Source of the DNA: Vibrio sp. 10N.286.49.B3
GTDB taxonomy: Bacteria > Pseudomonadota > Gammaproteobacteria > Enterobacterales > Vibrionaceae
NCBI RefSeq assembly: GCF_002873395.1
Contig: NZ_MCUV01000002.1
Coordinates: forward strand, 1 to 64,000
Reading direction: 5' to 3'
DNA: 64,000 nt
Shown here: positions 1-10,900 of the stretch, one piece after another
How the letters are laid out: every line of letters begins with the position of its first letter
How positions within the stretch are numbered: the stretch's first letter is position 1
Made by a program: the position numbers and the translations under genes
The notes under the pieces: model-generated
Seen by the model: the letters and a program-made list of their open reading frames with translations, nothing else
Database searches by the model: none
What the model was told of the DNA's origin: nothing

Positions 1-21
1 GTAGCTAAAATCTTCGCTTAA
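1..21 (+). CDS. tuf: Elongation factor Tu, last six codons (partial)
   Basis: The first six codons read VAKIFA followed by TAA, which resembles the C-terminus of bacterial EF-Tu (usually ending GAGVVAK plus a few residues). A tuf gene lies directly upstream of secE-nusG in many gammaproteobacteria, so position supports the call. Only the end is visible, so nothing can be said about the rest of the protein. A terminator follows 20 bases downstream. Confidence 0.75.
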   Translation, partial: VAKIFA

Positions 22-40
22 GATTTGACTAATACCTATA

Positions 41-68
41 AAAAAGGGCATCATTTGATGCCCTTTTT
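41..68 (+). terminator. Intrinsic terminator after tuf
   Basis: A stem of AAAAGGGCATCA against TGATGCCCTTTT with a small loop, flanked by an A run and a T run, directly after the tuf stop. It separates tuf from the secE promoter region and could work in both directions. Confidence 0.9.
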
Positions 69-191
69 CTGCGCTAAATAAAAGTTCATTTTATTTTTGA
101 CAAATGAAATGAGTATTAGCAAAGAATTCTACGACTTAGATGTTATTCTTAGTCGTTAAATGTGTTGTATTACAACGCAAAGGAATGTGCC

Positions 192-222
192 CTGCAACAG
201 CGGGGTTATTGTCGTCTATAAT
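192..222 (+). promoter_or_regulatory. Candidate secE-nusG promoter
   Basis: A perfect TATAAT lies at 217-222, 24 bases before the chosen secE start. The best -35 candidate (CTGCAA, 192-197) is poor and 19 bases away. Because a terminator follows tuf, a promoter is needed between 70 and 246. TTGACA at 97-102 was also considered but has no good -10 at normal spacing. Confidence 0.4.
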
Positions 223-246
223 AAAGACTTATCACAGGTTGGTTTT

Positions 247-624
247 ATGAAAGCAAACGCTGAAACTCCTGATAGCTCAAGTGCAGCAGATACATTGAAG
301 TGGGTAGTCGCTTTTGCTCTGTTAGCCGCCGCTGTTGTGGGTAATTACCTGTATGGTGAATTGTCTGTTGTAATTCGCGCTGCAGGTGTTGTCGTTCTTA
401 TTGCTGGTGCTCTTGGAGTTGCCGCAACAACAACAAAAGGTAAAGCTGCTATCGCTTTTGCTCAAGAGTCTCGAGTAGAAGTTCGTAAAGTGGTTTGGCC
501 GACACGTCAAGAGACGATGCAAACGTCTTTGATTGTATTAGCTGTATGTATTGTAATGTCTTTAGTGCTATGGGGCATTGACGGAATTATGGTTCGTCTT
601 GTTGCATTAGCTACTGGGATTTGA
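247..624 (+). CDS. secE: Preprotein translocase subunit SecE
   Basis: SecE is the small essential subunit of the SecYEG channel that clamps SecY in the inner membrane. The 125-residue product has the enterobacterial three-helix form: two N-terminal hydrophobic segments (about residues 18-35 and 41-60), an amphipathic stretch with the family motif [12 protein letters not shown] (about 78-89) and a final membrane helix. The frame is open from 160, but ATG 247 gives the usual length (E. coli 127) and the usual short N-terminus; an upstream start would add 29 unrelated residues. nusG follows 12 bases after the stop, so the two are co-transcribed. Confidence 0.95.
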   Translation: MKANAETPDSSSAADTLKWVVAFALLAAAVVGNYLYGELSVVIRAAGVVVLIAGALGVAATTTKGKAAIAFAQESRVEVRKVVWPTRQETMQTSLIVLAVCIVMSLVLWGIDGIMVRLVALATGI

Positions 625-636
625 GGGTTCTAATTC

Positions 637-1185
637 ATGAGTGAAGCTCCGAAAAAACGTTGGTATGTAGTTCAGGCATTTTCTGGCTATGAAGGTCGTG
701 TATCTCAATCGCTACGCGAACACATCAAGATGCACAACATGGAAGAATTATTTGGTGACGTACTCGTTCCTACTGAAGAAGTAGTTGAAATGCGTGCTGG
801 CCAACGTCGCAAAAGTGAACGTAAGTTCTTTCCTGGCTATGTGTTAGTGCAAATGATCATGAATGATGAATCATGGCACTTAGTACGTAGTATTCCTCGT
901 GTAATGGGCTTCATTGGTGGTACCTCTGACCGTCCTGCTCCGATCACAGATAAAGAAGCTGACGCTATCTTAAATCGTTTAGAGAAAGCGAGCGAAGCTC
1001 CACGTCCTAAGACGATGTTTGAAGCTGGTGAAATTGTTCGTGTGAACGATGGTCCATTCGCTGACTTTAACGGTACTGTTGAAGAAGTGGATTACGAGAA
1101 AAGCCGCATTAAAGTGTCTGTTTCGATCTTCGGTCGAGCAACACCTGTTGAGCTTGAATTCGGTCAAGTTGAAAAACTTGATTAA
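637..1185 (+). CDS. nusG: Transcription termination/antitermination factor NusG
   Basis: NusG binds elongating RNA polymerase through its N-terminal domain and contacts Rho or ribosomal protein S10 through its C-terminal KOW domain. The 182-residue product is full length (E. coli 181). It begins with the typical [14 protein letters not shown] segment, contains the [10 protein letters not shown] motif near residue 65, and ends with a KOW domain (about 128-182) containing [19 protein letters not shown]. It is the second gene of the secE-nusG operon, and a terminator that also holds the rplK promoter starts 22 bases after its stop. Confidence 0.98.
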   Translation: MSEAPKKRWYVVQAFSGYEGRVSQSLREHIKMHNMEELFGDVLVPTEEVVEMRAGQRRKSERKFFPGYVLVQMIMNDESWHLVRSIPRVMGFIGGTSDRPAPITDKEADAILNRLEKASEAPRPKTMFEAGEIVRVNDGPFADFNGTVEEVDYEKSRIKVSVSIFGRATPVELEFGQVEKLD

Positions 1186-1202
1186 AAAGTCGCCTTTTAG
1201 AC

Positions 1203-1239
1203 TTGTTAAAGGTGCGAAATGTGATTATAATTTCGCGCC
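1203..1239 (+). promoter_or_regulatory. rplK-rplA promoter with GC-rich discriminator
   Basis: TTGTTA (1203-1208), a 17-base spacer and TATAAT (1226-1231), followed at once by TTCGCGCC (1232-1239 after the shared T). The CGCGCC discriminator is typical of ribosomal promoters under ppGpp/DksA control. A close copy of the module precedes rplJ. Confidence 0.75.
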
Positions 1240-1244
1240 TTTTT
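1208..1244 (+). terminator. secE-nusG terminator overlapping the rplK promoter
   Basis: A 13-bp stem (1208-1220 with 1230-1242, one G-U pair), a nine-base loop and a T run through 1244 form a good intrinsic terminator for secE-nusG. The same DNA contains the best promoter for rplK, so termination and initiation signals overlap. Confidence 0.8.
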
Positions 1245-1302
1245 GTTAACGGGGAGCTTACCTAGTTAGGTTGGCGTTTGAACCCAAATTTTAGGAAATA
1301 TC

Positions 1303-1731
1303 ATGGCTAAGAAAGTTGAAGCTTATATCAAACTGCAAGTTGCAGCTGGTATGGCAAACCCAAGTCCACCGGTTGGTCCTGCTCTAGGTCAACACGGTGT
1401 AAACATCATGGAATTCTGTAAAGCGTTTAACGCACGTACAGAATCTGTTGAGAAAGGTCTACCTACTCCAGTAGTTATTACTGTATACAGTGACCGTTCT
1501 TTCACGTTTGTAACTAAGACTCCACCTGCTGCTGTTCTTCTTAAGAAAGCTGCTGGCGTTAAGTCTGGTTCTGGCCGTCCAAACACTGAGAAAGTTGGTA
1601 CTGTTACTGACGCTCAAGTGCAAGAGATTGCTGAAACTAAAGCTGCAGATATGACTGGCGCAGACATCGAAGCGATGAAGCGTTCTATCGCGGGTACTGC
1701 TCGTTCAATGGGCCTAGTGGTAGAGGGTTAA
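1303..1731 (+). CDS. rplK: 50S ribosomal protein L11
   Basis: L11 binds 23S rRNA in the GTPase-associated centre, contacts the L10-L7/L12 stalk and is needed for RelA to sense uncharged tRNA. The 142-residue protein is standard length and starts [24 protein letters not shown], with the proline-rich linker region and the C-terminal rRNA-binding domain ending near [13 protein letters not shown] putative promoter lies 64 bases upstream. rplA starts 4 bases after its stop, so L11 and L1 are made from one message, with L1 the known repressor of this operon in E. coli. Confidence 0.99.
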   Translation: MAKKVEAYIKLQVAAGMANPSPPVGPALGQHGVNIMEFCKAFNARTESVEKGLPTPVVITVYSDRSFTFVTKTPPAAVLLKKAAGVKSGSGRPNTEKVGTVTDAQVQEIAETKAADMTGADIEAMKRSIAGTARSMGLVVEG

Positions 1732-1735
1732 TATA

Positions 1736-2440
1736 ATGGCTAAACTTACTAAGCGTATGCGCGTAATCCGCGACAAAGTTGACGCAACTAAAGAATACGA
1801 AATCAATGAAGCTGTAGCTCTTCTTAAAGAACTTGCAACTGCTAAATTCGTAGAAAGCGTTGACGTAGCTATCAATCTTGGCATTGATGCTCGTAAATCT
1901 GACCAAAACGTTCGTGGCGCAACTGTGCTACCTCACGGTACTGGCCGTGAAATCCGCGTTGCTGTTTTCACTCAAGGTGCAAACGCAGAAGCTGCTAAAG
2001 CGGCTGGCGCAGATATCGTTGGTATGGAAGATCTTGCTGAGCAAGTTAAGAAAGGCGTAATGGACTTTGACGTTGTTGTTGCTTCTCCAGATGCAATGCG
2101 CGTTGTTGGTCAACTAGGTACAATCCTAGGTCCACGCGGTCTAATGCCAAACCCTAAAGTTGGTACTGTAACTCCTAACGTTGCTCAAGCAGTTAAAAAT
2201 GCTAAAGCTGGTCAGGTTCGTTACCGTAACGACAAAAACGGCATCATCCACACTACTATCGGTAAAGCATCTTTCGAAGCTAACCAGCTTCAAGAGAACC
2301 TAGAAGCTCTTCTAGTTGCTCTTAAGAAAGCTAAACCGTCTTCAGCGAAAGGCGTTTTCCTGAAGAAAGTAAGCATCTCTACTACTATGGGTGCTGGTGT
2401 TGCTGTTGAACAGGGTAGCCTGAACACTCAAGCAAACTAA
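1736..2440 (+). CDS. rplA: 50S ribosomal protein L1
   Basis: L1 forms the mobile L1 stalk next to the ribosomal E site and represses translation of its own rplK-rplA message in E. coli. The 234-residue product is full length and carries the family signature around [19 protein letters not shown] (about residues 125-143). Codon use is strongly biased, as expected of a highly expressed gene. The next promoter, for rplJ, starts within a few bases of its stop. Confidence 0.99.
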   Translation: MAKLTKRMRVIRDKVDATKEYEINEAVALLKELATAKFVESVDVAINLGIDARKSDQNVRGATVLPHGTGREIRVAVFTQGANAEAAKAAGADIVGMEDLAEQVKKGVMDFDVVVASPDAMRVVGQLGTILGPRGLMPNPKVGTVTPNVAQAVKNAKAGQVRYRNDKNGIIHTTIGKASFEANQLQENLEALLVALKKAKPSSAKGVFLKKVSISTTMGAGVAVEQGSLNTQAN

Positions 2441-2441
2441 T

Positions 2442-2477
2442 TTGATTTGGTGCGAAATTAGTGTATAATCTCGCGCC
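2442..2477 (+). promoter_or_regulatory. rplJ-rplL-rpoBC promoter
   Basis: TTGATT (2442-2447), a 16-base spacer, TATAAT (2464-2469) and then CTCGCGCC (2470-2477). The flanking GGTGCGAAAT and CGCGCC match the module upstream of rplK and can pair weakly. It begins right after the rplA stop and should drive the stalk proteins and RNA polymerase genes. The CGCGCC discriminator suggests stringent control. Confidence 0.75.
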
Positions 2478-2712
2478 TAATTATTGTGGTTGGGATGGTT
2501 GTTAAATTCGTTTTTTAACCATCTCCGTCCAAGACCGTAGGCGCTTAAATTGACTATCTTCGGATGACAAATTTGAGCTTAATAAAACCTGCGTAGACGG
2601 TGCCCGAACTAAGAATGTTATTTTAAAATAATATTTGGAGGGAATGCACCGTATAACTCTCATTACAGTATTTGTAGTGAGTGGTGTAATCACAACCCAG
2701 AGGTTAATCCAA
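2478..2712 (+). promoter_or_regulatory. L10 leader (autoregulatory 5' UTR of rplJL)
   Basis: A 235-base untranslated leader precedes rplJ. It contains complementary segments such as CCGTAGGCGC (near 2535) and CTGCGTAGACGG (near 2590), in the right place for the L10-L7/L12 binding leader that controls rplJL translation in gammaproteobacteria. The reading frame is open back to 2635, but the encoded extension is not L10-like. A covariance search for the L10 leader family would settle the exact boundaries. Confidence 0.7.
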
Positions 2713-3207
2713 ATGGCTTTAAATCTTCAAGACAAAAAAGCAATTGTTGCTGAAGTCAACGAAGCAGCCAGTGGTGCACTTTCTGCAGTTGTAGCTGACT
2801 CTCGTGGCGTTCCTGTTGGTGCTATGACTTCTCTACGTAAACAAGCTCGTGAAGCTGGTGTTTACATGCGAGTTGTTCGTAACACTCTAGCACGCCGTGC
2901 AGTAGAAGGTACTCAGTACGAGTGTCTACAAGACACATTTACTGGTCCTAGCCTACTAGCGTTCTCTAACGAGCACCCAGGTGCTGCAGCGCGTCTTTTC
3001 AAAGACTTCGCTAAAGAGAACAAAGCATTTGAGATCAAAGCTGCTGCTTTTGAAGGCGTAGTTACTGATGCTGATGTACTAGCGACACTACCAACTTACG
3101 ACGAAGCAATCGCACGCCTAATGATGTGCATGAAAGAAGCTTCTGCTGGTAAACTGGTACGTACTATCGCTGCTGTTCGTGATCAAAAAGAAGAAGTTGC
3201 GGCATAA
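2713..3207 (+). CDS. rplJ: 50S ribosomal protein L10
   Basis: L10 anchors the L7/L12 dimers to the ribosome as the stalk base, and with L7/L12 represses its own message. ATG 2713 gives 164 residues beginning [18 protein letters not shown], the normal L10 start (E. coli 165); the frame extends 26 codons upstream into the leader but that part is not family-like. The N-terminal domain binds rRNA and L11, and the C-terminal helix (about 135-160) binds L7/L12. rplL follows after 58 bases. Confidence 0.98.
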   Translation: MALNLQDKKAIVAEVNEAASGALSAVVADSRGVPVGAMTSLRKQAREAGVYMRVVRNTLARRAVEGTQYECLQDTFTGPSLLAFSNEHPGAAARLFKDFAKENKAFEIKAAAFEGVVTDADVLATLPTYDEAIARLMMCMKEASAGKLVRTIAAVRDQKEEVAA

Positions 3208-3265
3208 GCCCTAGCTATTCATTGATTACTATTTATACTTATTGTTGACTTAAAAGAGAATTGTT

Positions 3266-3631
3266 ATGTCTATTACTAACGAGCAAATCCTAGACGCAGT
3301 TGCAGAAATGTCTGTAATGCAAGTTGTTGAGCTTATCGAAGCTATGGAAGAGAAATTCGGTGTAACTGCTGCTGCTGCAGTAGTTGCAGGCGGCGCAGCT
3401 GCAGAAGCAGCTGAAGAGCAAACTGAATTCGACGTTGTACTTACAGCTGTTGGTCCAAACAAAGTTGCTGTTATCAAAGCAGTACGTGGCGCAACTGGCC
3501 TAGGTCTTAAAGAAGCTAAAGGTCTTGTAGACTCAGCTCCAGCACCTCTTAAAGAAGGCGTTGAAAAAGCTGAAGCTGAAGGTCTTAAAGCTCAGCTTGA
3601 AGAAGCAGGCGCTTCTGTTGAAATCAAATAA
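3266..3631 (+). CDS. rplL: 50S ribosomal protein L7/L12
   Basis: L7/L12 is the multicopy stalk protein that recruits and activates translational GTPases. The 121-residue product has the classic layout: N-terminal dimerisation helices (about 1-33), an alanine-rich flexible hinge (about 34-52) and a C-terminal factor-binding domain with [10 protein letters not shown]-like and [12 protein letters not shown] segments. An AGAGAA ribosome-binding site precedes it. The hairpin at 3664-3695 lies just downstream and probably reduces read-through into rpoBC, since stalk proteins are needed in larger amounts than polymerase. Confidence 0.99.
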   Translation: MSITNEQILDAVAEMSVMQVVELIEAMEEKFGVTAAAAVVAGGAAAEAAEEQTEFDVVLTAVGPNKVAVIKAVRGATGLGLKEAKGLVDSAPAPLKEGVEKAEAEGLKAQLEEAGASVEIK

Positions 3632-3663
3632 TTATTATTTGACTTCTTAGCCTAACGGCTAAT

Positions 3664-3695
3664 GGCTGGTGGTTTATTAACCACCGGCCTTTTTG
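3664..3695 (+). terminator. Attenuator between rplL and rpoB
   Basis: GGCTGGTGGTT pairs with AACCACCGGCC across a short loop and is followed by TTTTTG. An attenuating terminator at this place is well known in E. coli, where only part of the transcription continues into rpoBC. Confidence 0.75.
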
Positions 3696-3749
3696 CGCTG
3701 TAGGGTATTGGTGAATTTTCCGCTGTTTACACCACTACTTGAGCAAAAT

Positions 3750-3776
3750 ATATTTCACGGTAACTCAGTGAAATAT
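3750..3776 (+). other. Stem-loop in the rplL-rpoB spacer, possible RNA-processing site
   Basis: ATATTTCAC (3750-3758) pairs perfectly with GTGAAATAT (3768-3776) around a nine-base loop and has no T run. In E. coli an RNase III cut occurs in the rplL-rpoB spacer. This stem is a candidate for the same role, but its processing is inference. Confidence 0.4.
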
Positions 3777-3868
3777 TACTACCATAGAAACAGTTGTTAG
3801 TCTCTGTCCCTTTCTTTTGAGAATGTTTTGGACAGTTTGGGTCACTTATCAGCGAGCTGAGGAACCCC

Positions 3869-6800
3869 ATGGTTTACTCTTATACCGAGAAAAAGCGCAT
3901 CCGTAAGGACTTTGGTACTCGTCCACAAGTATTGGACATTCCATACCTGCTATCGATCCAGCTTGATTCATTCGATAAATTTATCGAACAGGATCCTGAA
4001 GGACAATACGGTCTTGAGGCTGCTTTTCGTTCTGTATTTCCTATTCAGAGCTACAACGGCAATTCCGAGCTGCAATACGTTAGCTATCGTCTTGGTGAGC
4101 CAGTTTTTGATGTTAAAGAATGTCAAATCCGTGGTGTAACTTATTCAAAACCTCTACGCGTTAAACTACGCCTAGTTATTTTTGACCGAGATGCACCGGC
4201 AGGTACTGTAAAAGACATTAAAGAACAAGAAGTCTACATGGGCGAAATTCCGCTTATGACAGACAACGGTACCTTTGTTATTAATGGTACTGAGAGGGTT
4301 ATCGTATCCCAGCTGCATAGAAGTCCAGGCGTATTCTTCGACAGCGATAAGGGTAAGACCCACTCATCTGGTAAAGTTCTTTATAACGCACGTGTTATTC
4401 CTTACCGCGGCTCATGGTTAGACTTTGAGTTCGATCCTAAGGATAACTTGTACGTACGTATTGACCGTCGTCGTAAGTTACCTGCGTCGATCATCCTTCG
4501 TGCACTTGGCAAGACGACAGAAGAGATCCTAGAGACCTTCTTCGAGACTGTTAACTTCGAAGTGAAAGACCAAACTCTATTAATGGAGCTTGTTCCTGAT
4601 CGTCTACGTGGTGAAACTGCATCATTTGACATTGAAGCAAATGGTAAGACTTACGTTGAAACTGGTCGTCGTGTAACTGCCCGTCACATCCGTCAGCTTG
4701 AAAAAGATGGCGTTGAGTACATCGAAGTACCAGTTGAGTACATCGTGGGTAAAGTTGCATCGAAAGATTACATCAATGAAGCAACAGGCGAGATCATTGT
4801 TGGTGCAAACCACGAAATCAGCCTTGAAGCTTTAGCGAATCTTTCTCAAGCAGGTTACAAGAGCTTACAAGTATTGTTCACAAATGACCTAGATAATGGT
4901 TCATTTATTTCCGATACACTACGCGTTGACAGCACTGTTGACCGTATTTCAGCACTTGTAGAAATCTATCGTATGATGCGCCCTGGTGAGCCACCTACGA
5001 AAGAAGCTGCTGAGTCATTGTTTGAAAGCCTATTCTTCGCAGAAGAGCGTTACGACCTATCGACTGTTGGTCGTATGAAGTTTAACAGCTCTATCGAACG
5101 TGAAGATGCTGGTGAACAAGGCACACTAGACGAAACCGACATCATCGAAGTGATGAAGAAACTGATCGGCATCCGTAACGGTAAAGGCGAAGTGGACGAT
5201 ATCGACCACCTTGGCAACCGTCGTATCCGTTCTGTTGGTGAAATGGCAGAAAACCAATTCCGTGTTGGTCTAGTTCGTGTTGAACGTGCAGTGAAAGAGC
5301 GCCTAAGCCTTGGTGATCTTGATGCTATCATGCCTCAAGACCTAATCAATGCTAAGCCTATTTCAGCAGCCGTTAAAGAATTCTTTGGTTCTTCACAGCT
5401 TTCACAGTTTATGGATCAGAACAACCCATTGTCAGAAGTAACGCATAAGCGTCGTATTTCTGCTTTAGGTCCTGGTGGTCTAACTCGTGAACGTGCTGGC
5501 TTTGAGGTACGTGATGTACACGTAACTCACTACGGTCGTCTATGTCCGATCGAAACGCCGGAAGGTCCAAACATCGGTCTAATTAACTCACTATCTGCAT
5601 TTGCACGTTGTAATGATTTCGGTTTCCTTGAAACCCCATATCGTCGTGTTGTTGATGGTGTAGTAACGGATGAAGTTGATTACCTATCTGCTATCCAAGA
5701 AGGTCAGTTTGTTATCGCTCAGGCGAATGCTGTTCTTGCTGAAGATGGTACGTTTACTGATGAGCTGATCACTGCTCGTCAGAAAGGTGAATCTGGTCTT
5801 CACCCACGCGACCATGTTAACTACATGGACGTTGCAACAAACCAAGTAGTATCTATCGCTGCTTCGCTTATCCCGTTCCTAGAACACGATGATGCGAACC
5901 GTGCATTGATGGGTGCGAACATGCAACGTCAAGCGGTACCAACTCTACGTGCTGATAAGCCGTTAGTAGGTACTGGTATCGAACGTAACGTAGCGGTTGA
6001 CTCAGGTGTAACTGCAGTTGCTAAACGTGGTGGTATGATTCAGTCAGTTGACGCGTCTCGTATCGTAGTTAAGGTTAATGAAAATGAATTGGTACCTGGC
6101 GAAGCTGGTATCGACATTTACAACCTAACTAAGTACACACGTTCGAACCAAAATACATGTATCAACCAACGCCCAACCGTGCTACCTGGTGAACCAGTAT
6201 CACGTGGTGATGTTATTGCTGATGGTCCTTCAACAGACCTTGGTGAGCTAGCGCTTGGTCAAAACATGCGTATCGCATTTATGCCTTGGAATGGTTATAA
6301 CTTCGAAGACTCGATCTTAGTATCTGAGCGCGTAGTTCAAGAAGACCGTTTCACGACTATCCACATCCAAGAACTATCTTGTGTGGCTCGTGATACTAAG
6401 CTGGGTTCTGAAGAGATCACTGCTGATATTCCAAACGTAGGTGAATCTGCTCTATCTAAACTAGATGAGTCAGGTATCGTTTACATTGGTGCTGAAGTTA
6501 AGGGTGGCGACATCCTAGTTGGTAAAGTAACCCCTAAAGGTGAAACTCAACTAACTCCTGAAGAGAAGCTACTACGTGCTATCTTCGGTGAAAAAGCATC
6601 AGATGTTAAAGATACATCACTACGTGTACCTAACTCGATTTCAGGTACGATCATTGATGTTCAAGTTTTCACTCGCGATGGCGTAGAGAAAGACAAGCGT
6701 GCGCTTGAAATTGAACAAATGCAGCTGAAAGATGCGAAGAAAGACTTAACTGAAGAGTTCCAAATTCTTGAAGGTGGTCTACTTGCACGTGTTCGCGCTG

Positions 6801-7897
6801 TACTTATCAATGGTGGTTACTCGGAAGAGAAACTGGATACTATCGATCGTAAGAGATGGCTAGAACTAACGCTAGACGACGACGCACTTCAAACACAGCT
6901 TGAGCAACTTGCTGAGCAGTGGGACGAGCTTAAGTCTGACTTCGATACGAAGTTTGAGACTAAACGTCGTAAAATCACTCAAGGTGATGATCTAGCGCCT
7001 GGCGTACTGAAAATCGTTAAAGTTTACCTAGCGGTTAAACGTCGTATTCAGCCTGGTGATAAAATGGCCGGTCGTCACGGTAACAAAGGTGTAATCTCTA
7101 AGATTAACCCTGTTGAAGACATGCCATACGATGAAAAAGGTCAGCCTGTAGACATCGTACTTAACCCACTGGGTGTACCATCGCGTATGAACATCGGTCA
7201 GATCCTAGAAGTACACTTAGGTCTGGCTGCTAAAGGTATCGGTGATAAGATCAACCAAATGCTGAAAGAGCAACAAGAACTGCATAAGTTCCGTAGCTTC
7301 TTACAGAAGGTTTATGATCTAGGCGATACTCGTCAAAAAGTTGATATTGCAGAACTTTCTGATGATCAAGTTCGTACCTTGATTAAGAACCTACGTGGCG
7401 GTCTACCGATTGCTACGCCTGTGTTCGATGGTGCCTCTGAAGAGTTAATCAAAGAGCTATTGAAGTTAGGTGACCTACCAGAATCTGGTCAACTTAAATT
7501 GTTTGATGGCCGCACAGGTGATCAGTTTGAGCGTCCTGTAACCGTTGGTTACATGTACATGCTGAAACTAAACCACCTTGTTGATGACAAGATGCACGCT
7601 CGTTCAACTGGCTCTTACAGCCTAGTAACTCAGCAACCACTTGGTGGTAAAGCTCAGTTCGGTGGACAACGTTTTGGTGAGATGGAAGTGTGGGCACTAG
7701 AAGCATACGGTGCTGCATATACTCTACAAGAAATGTTGACTGTTAAGTCAGATGACGTGAATGGCCGTACTAAGATGTATAAGAACATCGTAGATGGCGA
7801 TCACAGCATGGAACCTGGTATGCCAGAATCATTCAACGTATTGTTGAAAGAGATTCGCTCGCTAGGTATCAACATCGAGCTAGAAGATAAAGAGTAA
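3869..7897 (+). CDS. rpoB: DNA-directed RNA polymerase subunit beta
   Basis: The beta subunit forms one pincer of RNA polymerase, part of the active site and the rifampicin pocket. At 1342 residues it has the same length as in E. coli. The start follows a good GAGGAA site. Rifampicin-pocket residues keep the sensitive state: S512, Q513, D516, H526, R529, S531 and P564 are all wild type, with [18 protein letters not shown] visible. The catalytic-region segments [15 protein letters not shown] and the C-terminal clamp segment [19 protein letters not shown] are present. rpoC starts 65 bases after the stop, with a terminator-like hairpin between. Confidence 0.99.
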   Translation: MVYSYTEKKRIRKDFGTRPQVLDIPYLLSIQLDSFDKFIEQDPEGQYGLEAAFRSVFPIQSYNGNSELQYVSYRLGEPVFDVKECQIRGVTYSKPLRVKLRLVIFDRDAPAGTVKDIKEQEVYMGEIPLMTDNGTFVINGTERVIVSQLHRSPGVFFDSDKGKTHSSGKVLYNARVIPYRGSWLDFEFDPKDNLYVRIDRRRKLPASIILRALGKTTEEILETFFETVNFEVKDQTLLMELVPDRLRGETASFDIEANGKTYVETGRRVTARHIRQLEKDGVEYIEVPVEYIVGKVASKDYINEATGEIIVGANHEISLEALANLSQAGYKSLQVLFTNDLDNGSFISDTLRVDSTVDRISALVEIYRMMRPGEPPTKEAAESLFESLFFAEERYDLSTVGRMKFNSSIEREDAGEQGTLDETDIIEVMKKLIGIRNGKGEVDDIDHLGNRRIRSVGEMAENQFRVGLVRVERAVKERLSLGDLDAIMPQDLINAKPISAAVKEFFGSSQLSQFMDQNNPLSEVTHKRRISALGPGGLTRERAGFEVRDVHVTHYGRLCPIETPEGPNIGLINSLSAFARCNDFGFLETPYRRVVDGVVTDEVDYLSAIQEGQFVIAQANAVLAEDGTFTDELITARQKGESGLHPRDHVNYMDVATNQVVSIAASLIPFLEHDDANRALMGANMQRQAVPTLRADKPLVGTGIERNVAVDSGVTAVAKRGGMIQSVDASRIVVKVNENELVPGEAGIDIYNLTKYTRSNQNTCINQRPTVLPGEPVSRGDVIADGPSTDLGELALGQNMRIAFMPWNGYNFEDSILVSERVVQEDRFTTIHIQELSCVARDTKLGSEEITADIPNVGESALSKLDESGIVYIGAEVKGGDILVGKVTPKGETQLTPEEKLLRAIFGEKASDVKDTSLRVPNSISGTIIDVQVFTRDGVEKDKRALEIEQMQLKDAKKDLTEEFQILEGGLLARVRAVLINGGYSEEKLDTIDRKRWLELTLDDDALQTQLEQLAEQWDELKSDFDTKFETKRRKITQGDDLAPGVLKIVKVYLAVKRRIQPGDKMAGRHGNKGVISKINPVEDMPYDEKGQPVDIVLNPLGVPSRMNIGQILEVHLGLAAKGIGDKINQMLKEQQELHKFRSFLQKVYDLGDTRQKVDIAELSDDQVRTLIKNLRGGLPIATPVFDGASEELIKELLKLGDLPESGQLKLFDGRTGDQFERPVTVGYMYMLKLNHLVDDKMHARSTGSYSLVTQQPLGGKAQFGGQRFGEMEVWALEAYGAAYTLQEMLTVKSDDVNGRTKMYKNIVDGDHSMEPGMPESFNVLLKEIRSLGINIELEDKE

Positions 7898-7918
7898 TCC
7901 TTCGGGGTTATTTGTTAG

Positions 7919-7942
7919 AAGGCGCTCGCCGAGCGCCTTTTC
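7919..7942 (+). terminator. Terminator-like hairpin between rpoB and rpoC
   Basis: GGCGCTC pairs with GAGCGCC around a three-base loop (7921-7937), followed by TTTT. Seven mostly G-C pairs plus four T residues resemble a weak intrinsic terminator, about 20 bases before the rpoC start. It may attenuate, stabilise mRNA ends or pause transcription. Confidence 0.55.
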
Positions 7943-7962
7943 ACTCCTTACAGGGGCTGATC

Positions 7963-10900
7963 GTGAAAGACTTATTAAACTTTCTAAAAGCACAGCATAA
8001 GACCGAAGAATTTGATGCAATCAAAATCGGTCTTTCTTCACCTGACATGATTCGTTCATGGTCATTTGGTGAAGTTAAAAAACCAGAGACAATTAACTAT
8101 CGTACGTTCAAGCCTGAGCGCGATGGTCTATTCTGTGCGCGTATTTTTGGTCCAGTAAAAGACTACGAATGTCTTTGTGGCAAATATAAGCGTCTGAAAC
8201 ACCGTGGTGTTATCTGTGAGAAGTGTGGCGTAGAAGTTACACAGACTAAAGTTCGTCGTGACCGTATGGGCCACATCGAGCTAGCCTCACCAGTTGCTCA
8301 CATCTGGTTCTTAAAATCACTACCGTCTCGTATCGGTTTGTTAATGGATATCCCACTGCGTGATATCGAACGCGTACTTTACTTTGAAATGTACGTAGTA
8401 ACAGAACCTGGTATGACTGATCTAGAAAAATCTCAGATGCTTACTGAAGAAGAGTATCTGGATCGCCTAGAAGAGTGGGGTGATGAGTTCACGGCTAAAA
8501 TGGGTGCAGAAGCGATCAAAGATCTGCTGTCTACTATGGACATGCACGCTGAAGCAGAACAAATGCGCGAAGAGTTAGAAACAACAAACTCTGAAACTAA
8601 GCGTAAAAAAATCACGAAGCGTCTGAAGCTTGTTGAAGCGTTCATTATGTCGGGCAATGACCCACAATGGATGATTCTTACTGTGCTTCCGGTACTTCCG
8701 CCAGATCTTCGTCCTCTAGTACCACTAGATGGCGGTCGTTTTGCGACTTCTGATCTGAACGACCTTTACCGTCGTGTGATTAACCGTAACAACCGTTTGA
8801 AGCGTCTTCTAGAGCTAGCTGCTCCGGACATCATCGTACGTAACGAAAAGCGTATGCTGCAAGAGTCTGTTGATGCGCTACTTGATAACGGTCGTCGTGG
8901 TCGTGCAATCACAGGTTCGAACAAGCGTCCTCTGAAATCTCTTGCTGATATGATCAAGGGTAAACAAGGTCGTTTCCGTCAAAACCTTCTAGGTAAACGT
9001 GTAGACTACTCTGGCCGTTCTGTTATCACAGTTGGTCCATACCTACGTCTACATCAGTGTGGTCTTCCTAAGAAGATGGCACTTGAGCTATTCAAGCCAT
9101 TTATCTACAGCAAGCTAGAAAGTCGCGGCATGGCTACGACAATCAAAGCAGCTAAGAAAATGGTTGAGCGTGAAGAAGCTATCGTATGGGATATCCTAGA
9201 CGAAGTAATTCGCGAACACCCAGTACTATTGAACCGTGCACCAACACTTCACCGTCTTGGTATTCAAGCGTTCGAACCAGTACTAATCGAAGGTAAAGCG
9301 ATTCAGCTTCACCCACTAGTGTGTGCGGCATATAACGCCGACTTCGATGGTGACCAAATGGCGGTACACGTACCTCTAACTTTGGAAGCTCAGCTAGAAG
9401 CTCGTACCCTAATGATGTCGACGAATAACATTCTGTCGCCAGCATCAGGTGATCCGATCATCGTACCTTCTCAGGACGTTGTCTTGGGTCTTTACTACAT
9501 GACACGTGATAAAATCAACGTGAAAGGTGAAGGTATGTACTTTGCCGGCCCTGAAGAGGCTGAAAAAGCATACCGTACTAAGAATGCTGAGCTACACGCT
9601 CGCGTTAAAGTACGTATCACTGAAACTGTAGTTGATGAAGATGGCAATAGCACAACGAACACCGGTCTAGTTGATACTACCGTTGGTCGTGCAATGTTAT
9701 GGCAAATCGTACCATCAGGTCTTCCGTACAGCATCGTTAACCAAAAGCTAGGTAAGAAGCAAATTTCTAACCTACTAAACGAGTGTTACCGTAAGCTTGG
9801 TCTTAAAGATACAGTAGTATTTGCTGACCAAATTATGTACGCAGGTTTTGCATACGCTGCACTGTCTGGTGTTTCTGTTGGTATCGACGATATGGTTGTA
9901 CCACAAGCGAAATACGACGAAATTGAAGCTGCTGAAGAAGAAGTTCGTGAAATCCAAGAGCAATTCCAATCTGGTCTTGTTACTGCGGGTGAGCGTTACA
10001 ACAAAGTTATCGATATCTGGGCGTCTACCAACGACCGCGTAGCAAAAGCTATGATGGATAACCTATCTTCTGAAACAGTAATCAACCGTGACGGTGAAGA
10101 AGAGCAACAAGAGTCGTTTAACAGCATCTACATGATGGCTGACTCGGGCGCTCGTGGTTCTGCTGCACAGATTCGTCAGCTAGCGGGTATGCGTGGTCTG
10201 ATGGCGCGTCCAGATGGTTCAATCATCGAAACGCCAATCACTGCGAACTTTAAAGAAGGTCTAAACGTCCTTCAGTACTTTATCTCAACGCACGGTGCTC
10301 GTAAGGGTCTTGCGGATACAGCACTGAAAACAGCTAACTCGGGTTACCTAACTCGTCGTCTAGTAGACGTTGCTCAAGACGTTGTTGTTCACGAACATGA
10401 CTGTGGCACTCACGAAGGTATCGACATGATGCCTCACATCGAAGGTGGTGACGTTAAAGTTGCACTTTCTGAGCTAGCTCTTGGTCGTGTAGTAGCAGAA
10501 GATGTTATCAAGCCTGGTACTGAAGAAGTACTGATTCCACGTAATACTCTAATTGATGAGAAGTGGTGTCAAATCATGGAAGAGAACTCTGTAGATAGCA
10601 TGAAAGTGCGCTCAGTAGTTACCTGTGATGCTGACTTCGGTTGTTGTGCACAGTGTTACGGTCGTGACCTAGCACGTGGTCACCTAGTGAACCAAGGTGA
10701 AGCAGTTGGTGTTATCGCTGCACAATCTATCGGTGAACCTGGTACACAGCTAACGATGCGTACGTTCCACATCGGTGGTGCTGCATCTACTGCTGCGGCA
10801 GAGAACAACATCCAAGCTAAGACAACGGGTACTGTGAAGCTTCACAATGCTAAGTTTGTAATTAACAACGATAAGAAACTGGTTATCACTTCTCGTGCAT

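Noticed and set aside
160-246. Longer SecE start at 160
   Set aside because: The added 29 residues are not SecE-like, and the TATAAT at 217-222 lies inside them.
2635-2712. Longer L10 start at 2635
   Set aside because: The region is the structured L10 leader and the extra residues do not match L10.
5400-5570. Possible rifampicin-resistance change in rpoB
   Set aside because: S512, Q513, D516, H526, R529, S531 and P564 are all wild type; nearby V552 differs from E. coli but is not a known resistance position.
7912-7962. Upstream TTG start adding 17 residues to RpoC
   Set aside because: The extension covers the rpoB-rpoC hairpin, and the normal VKDLL start with a ribosome-binding site is at 7963.
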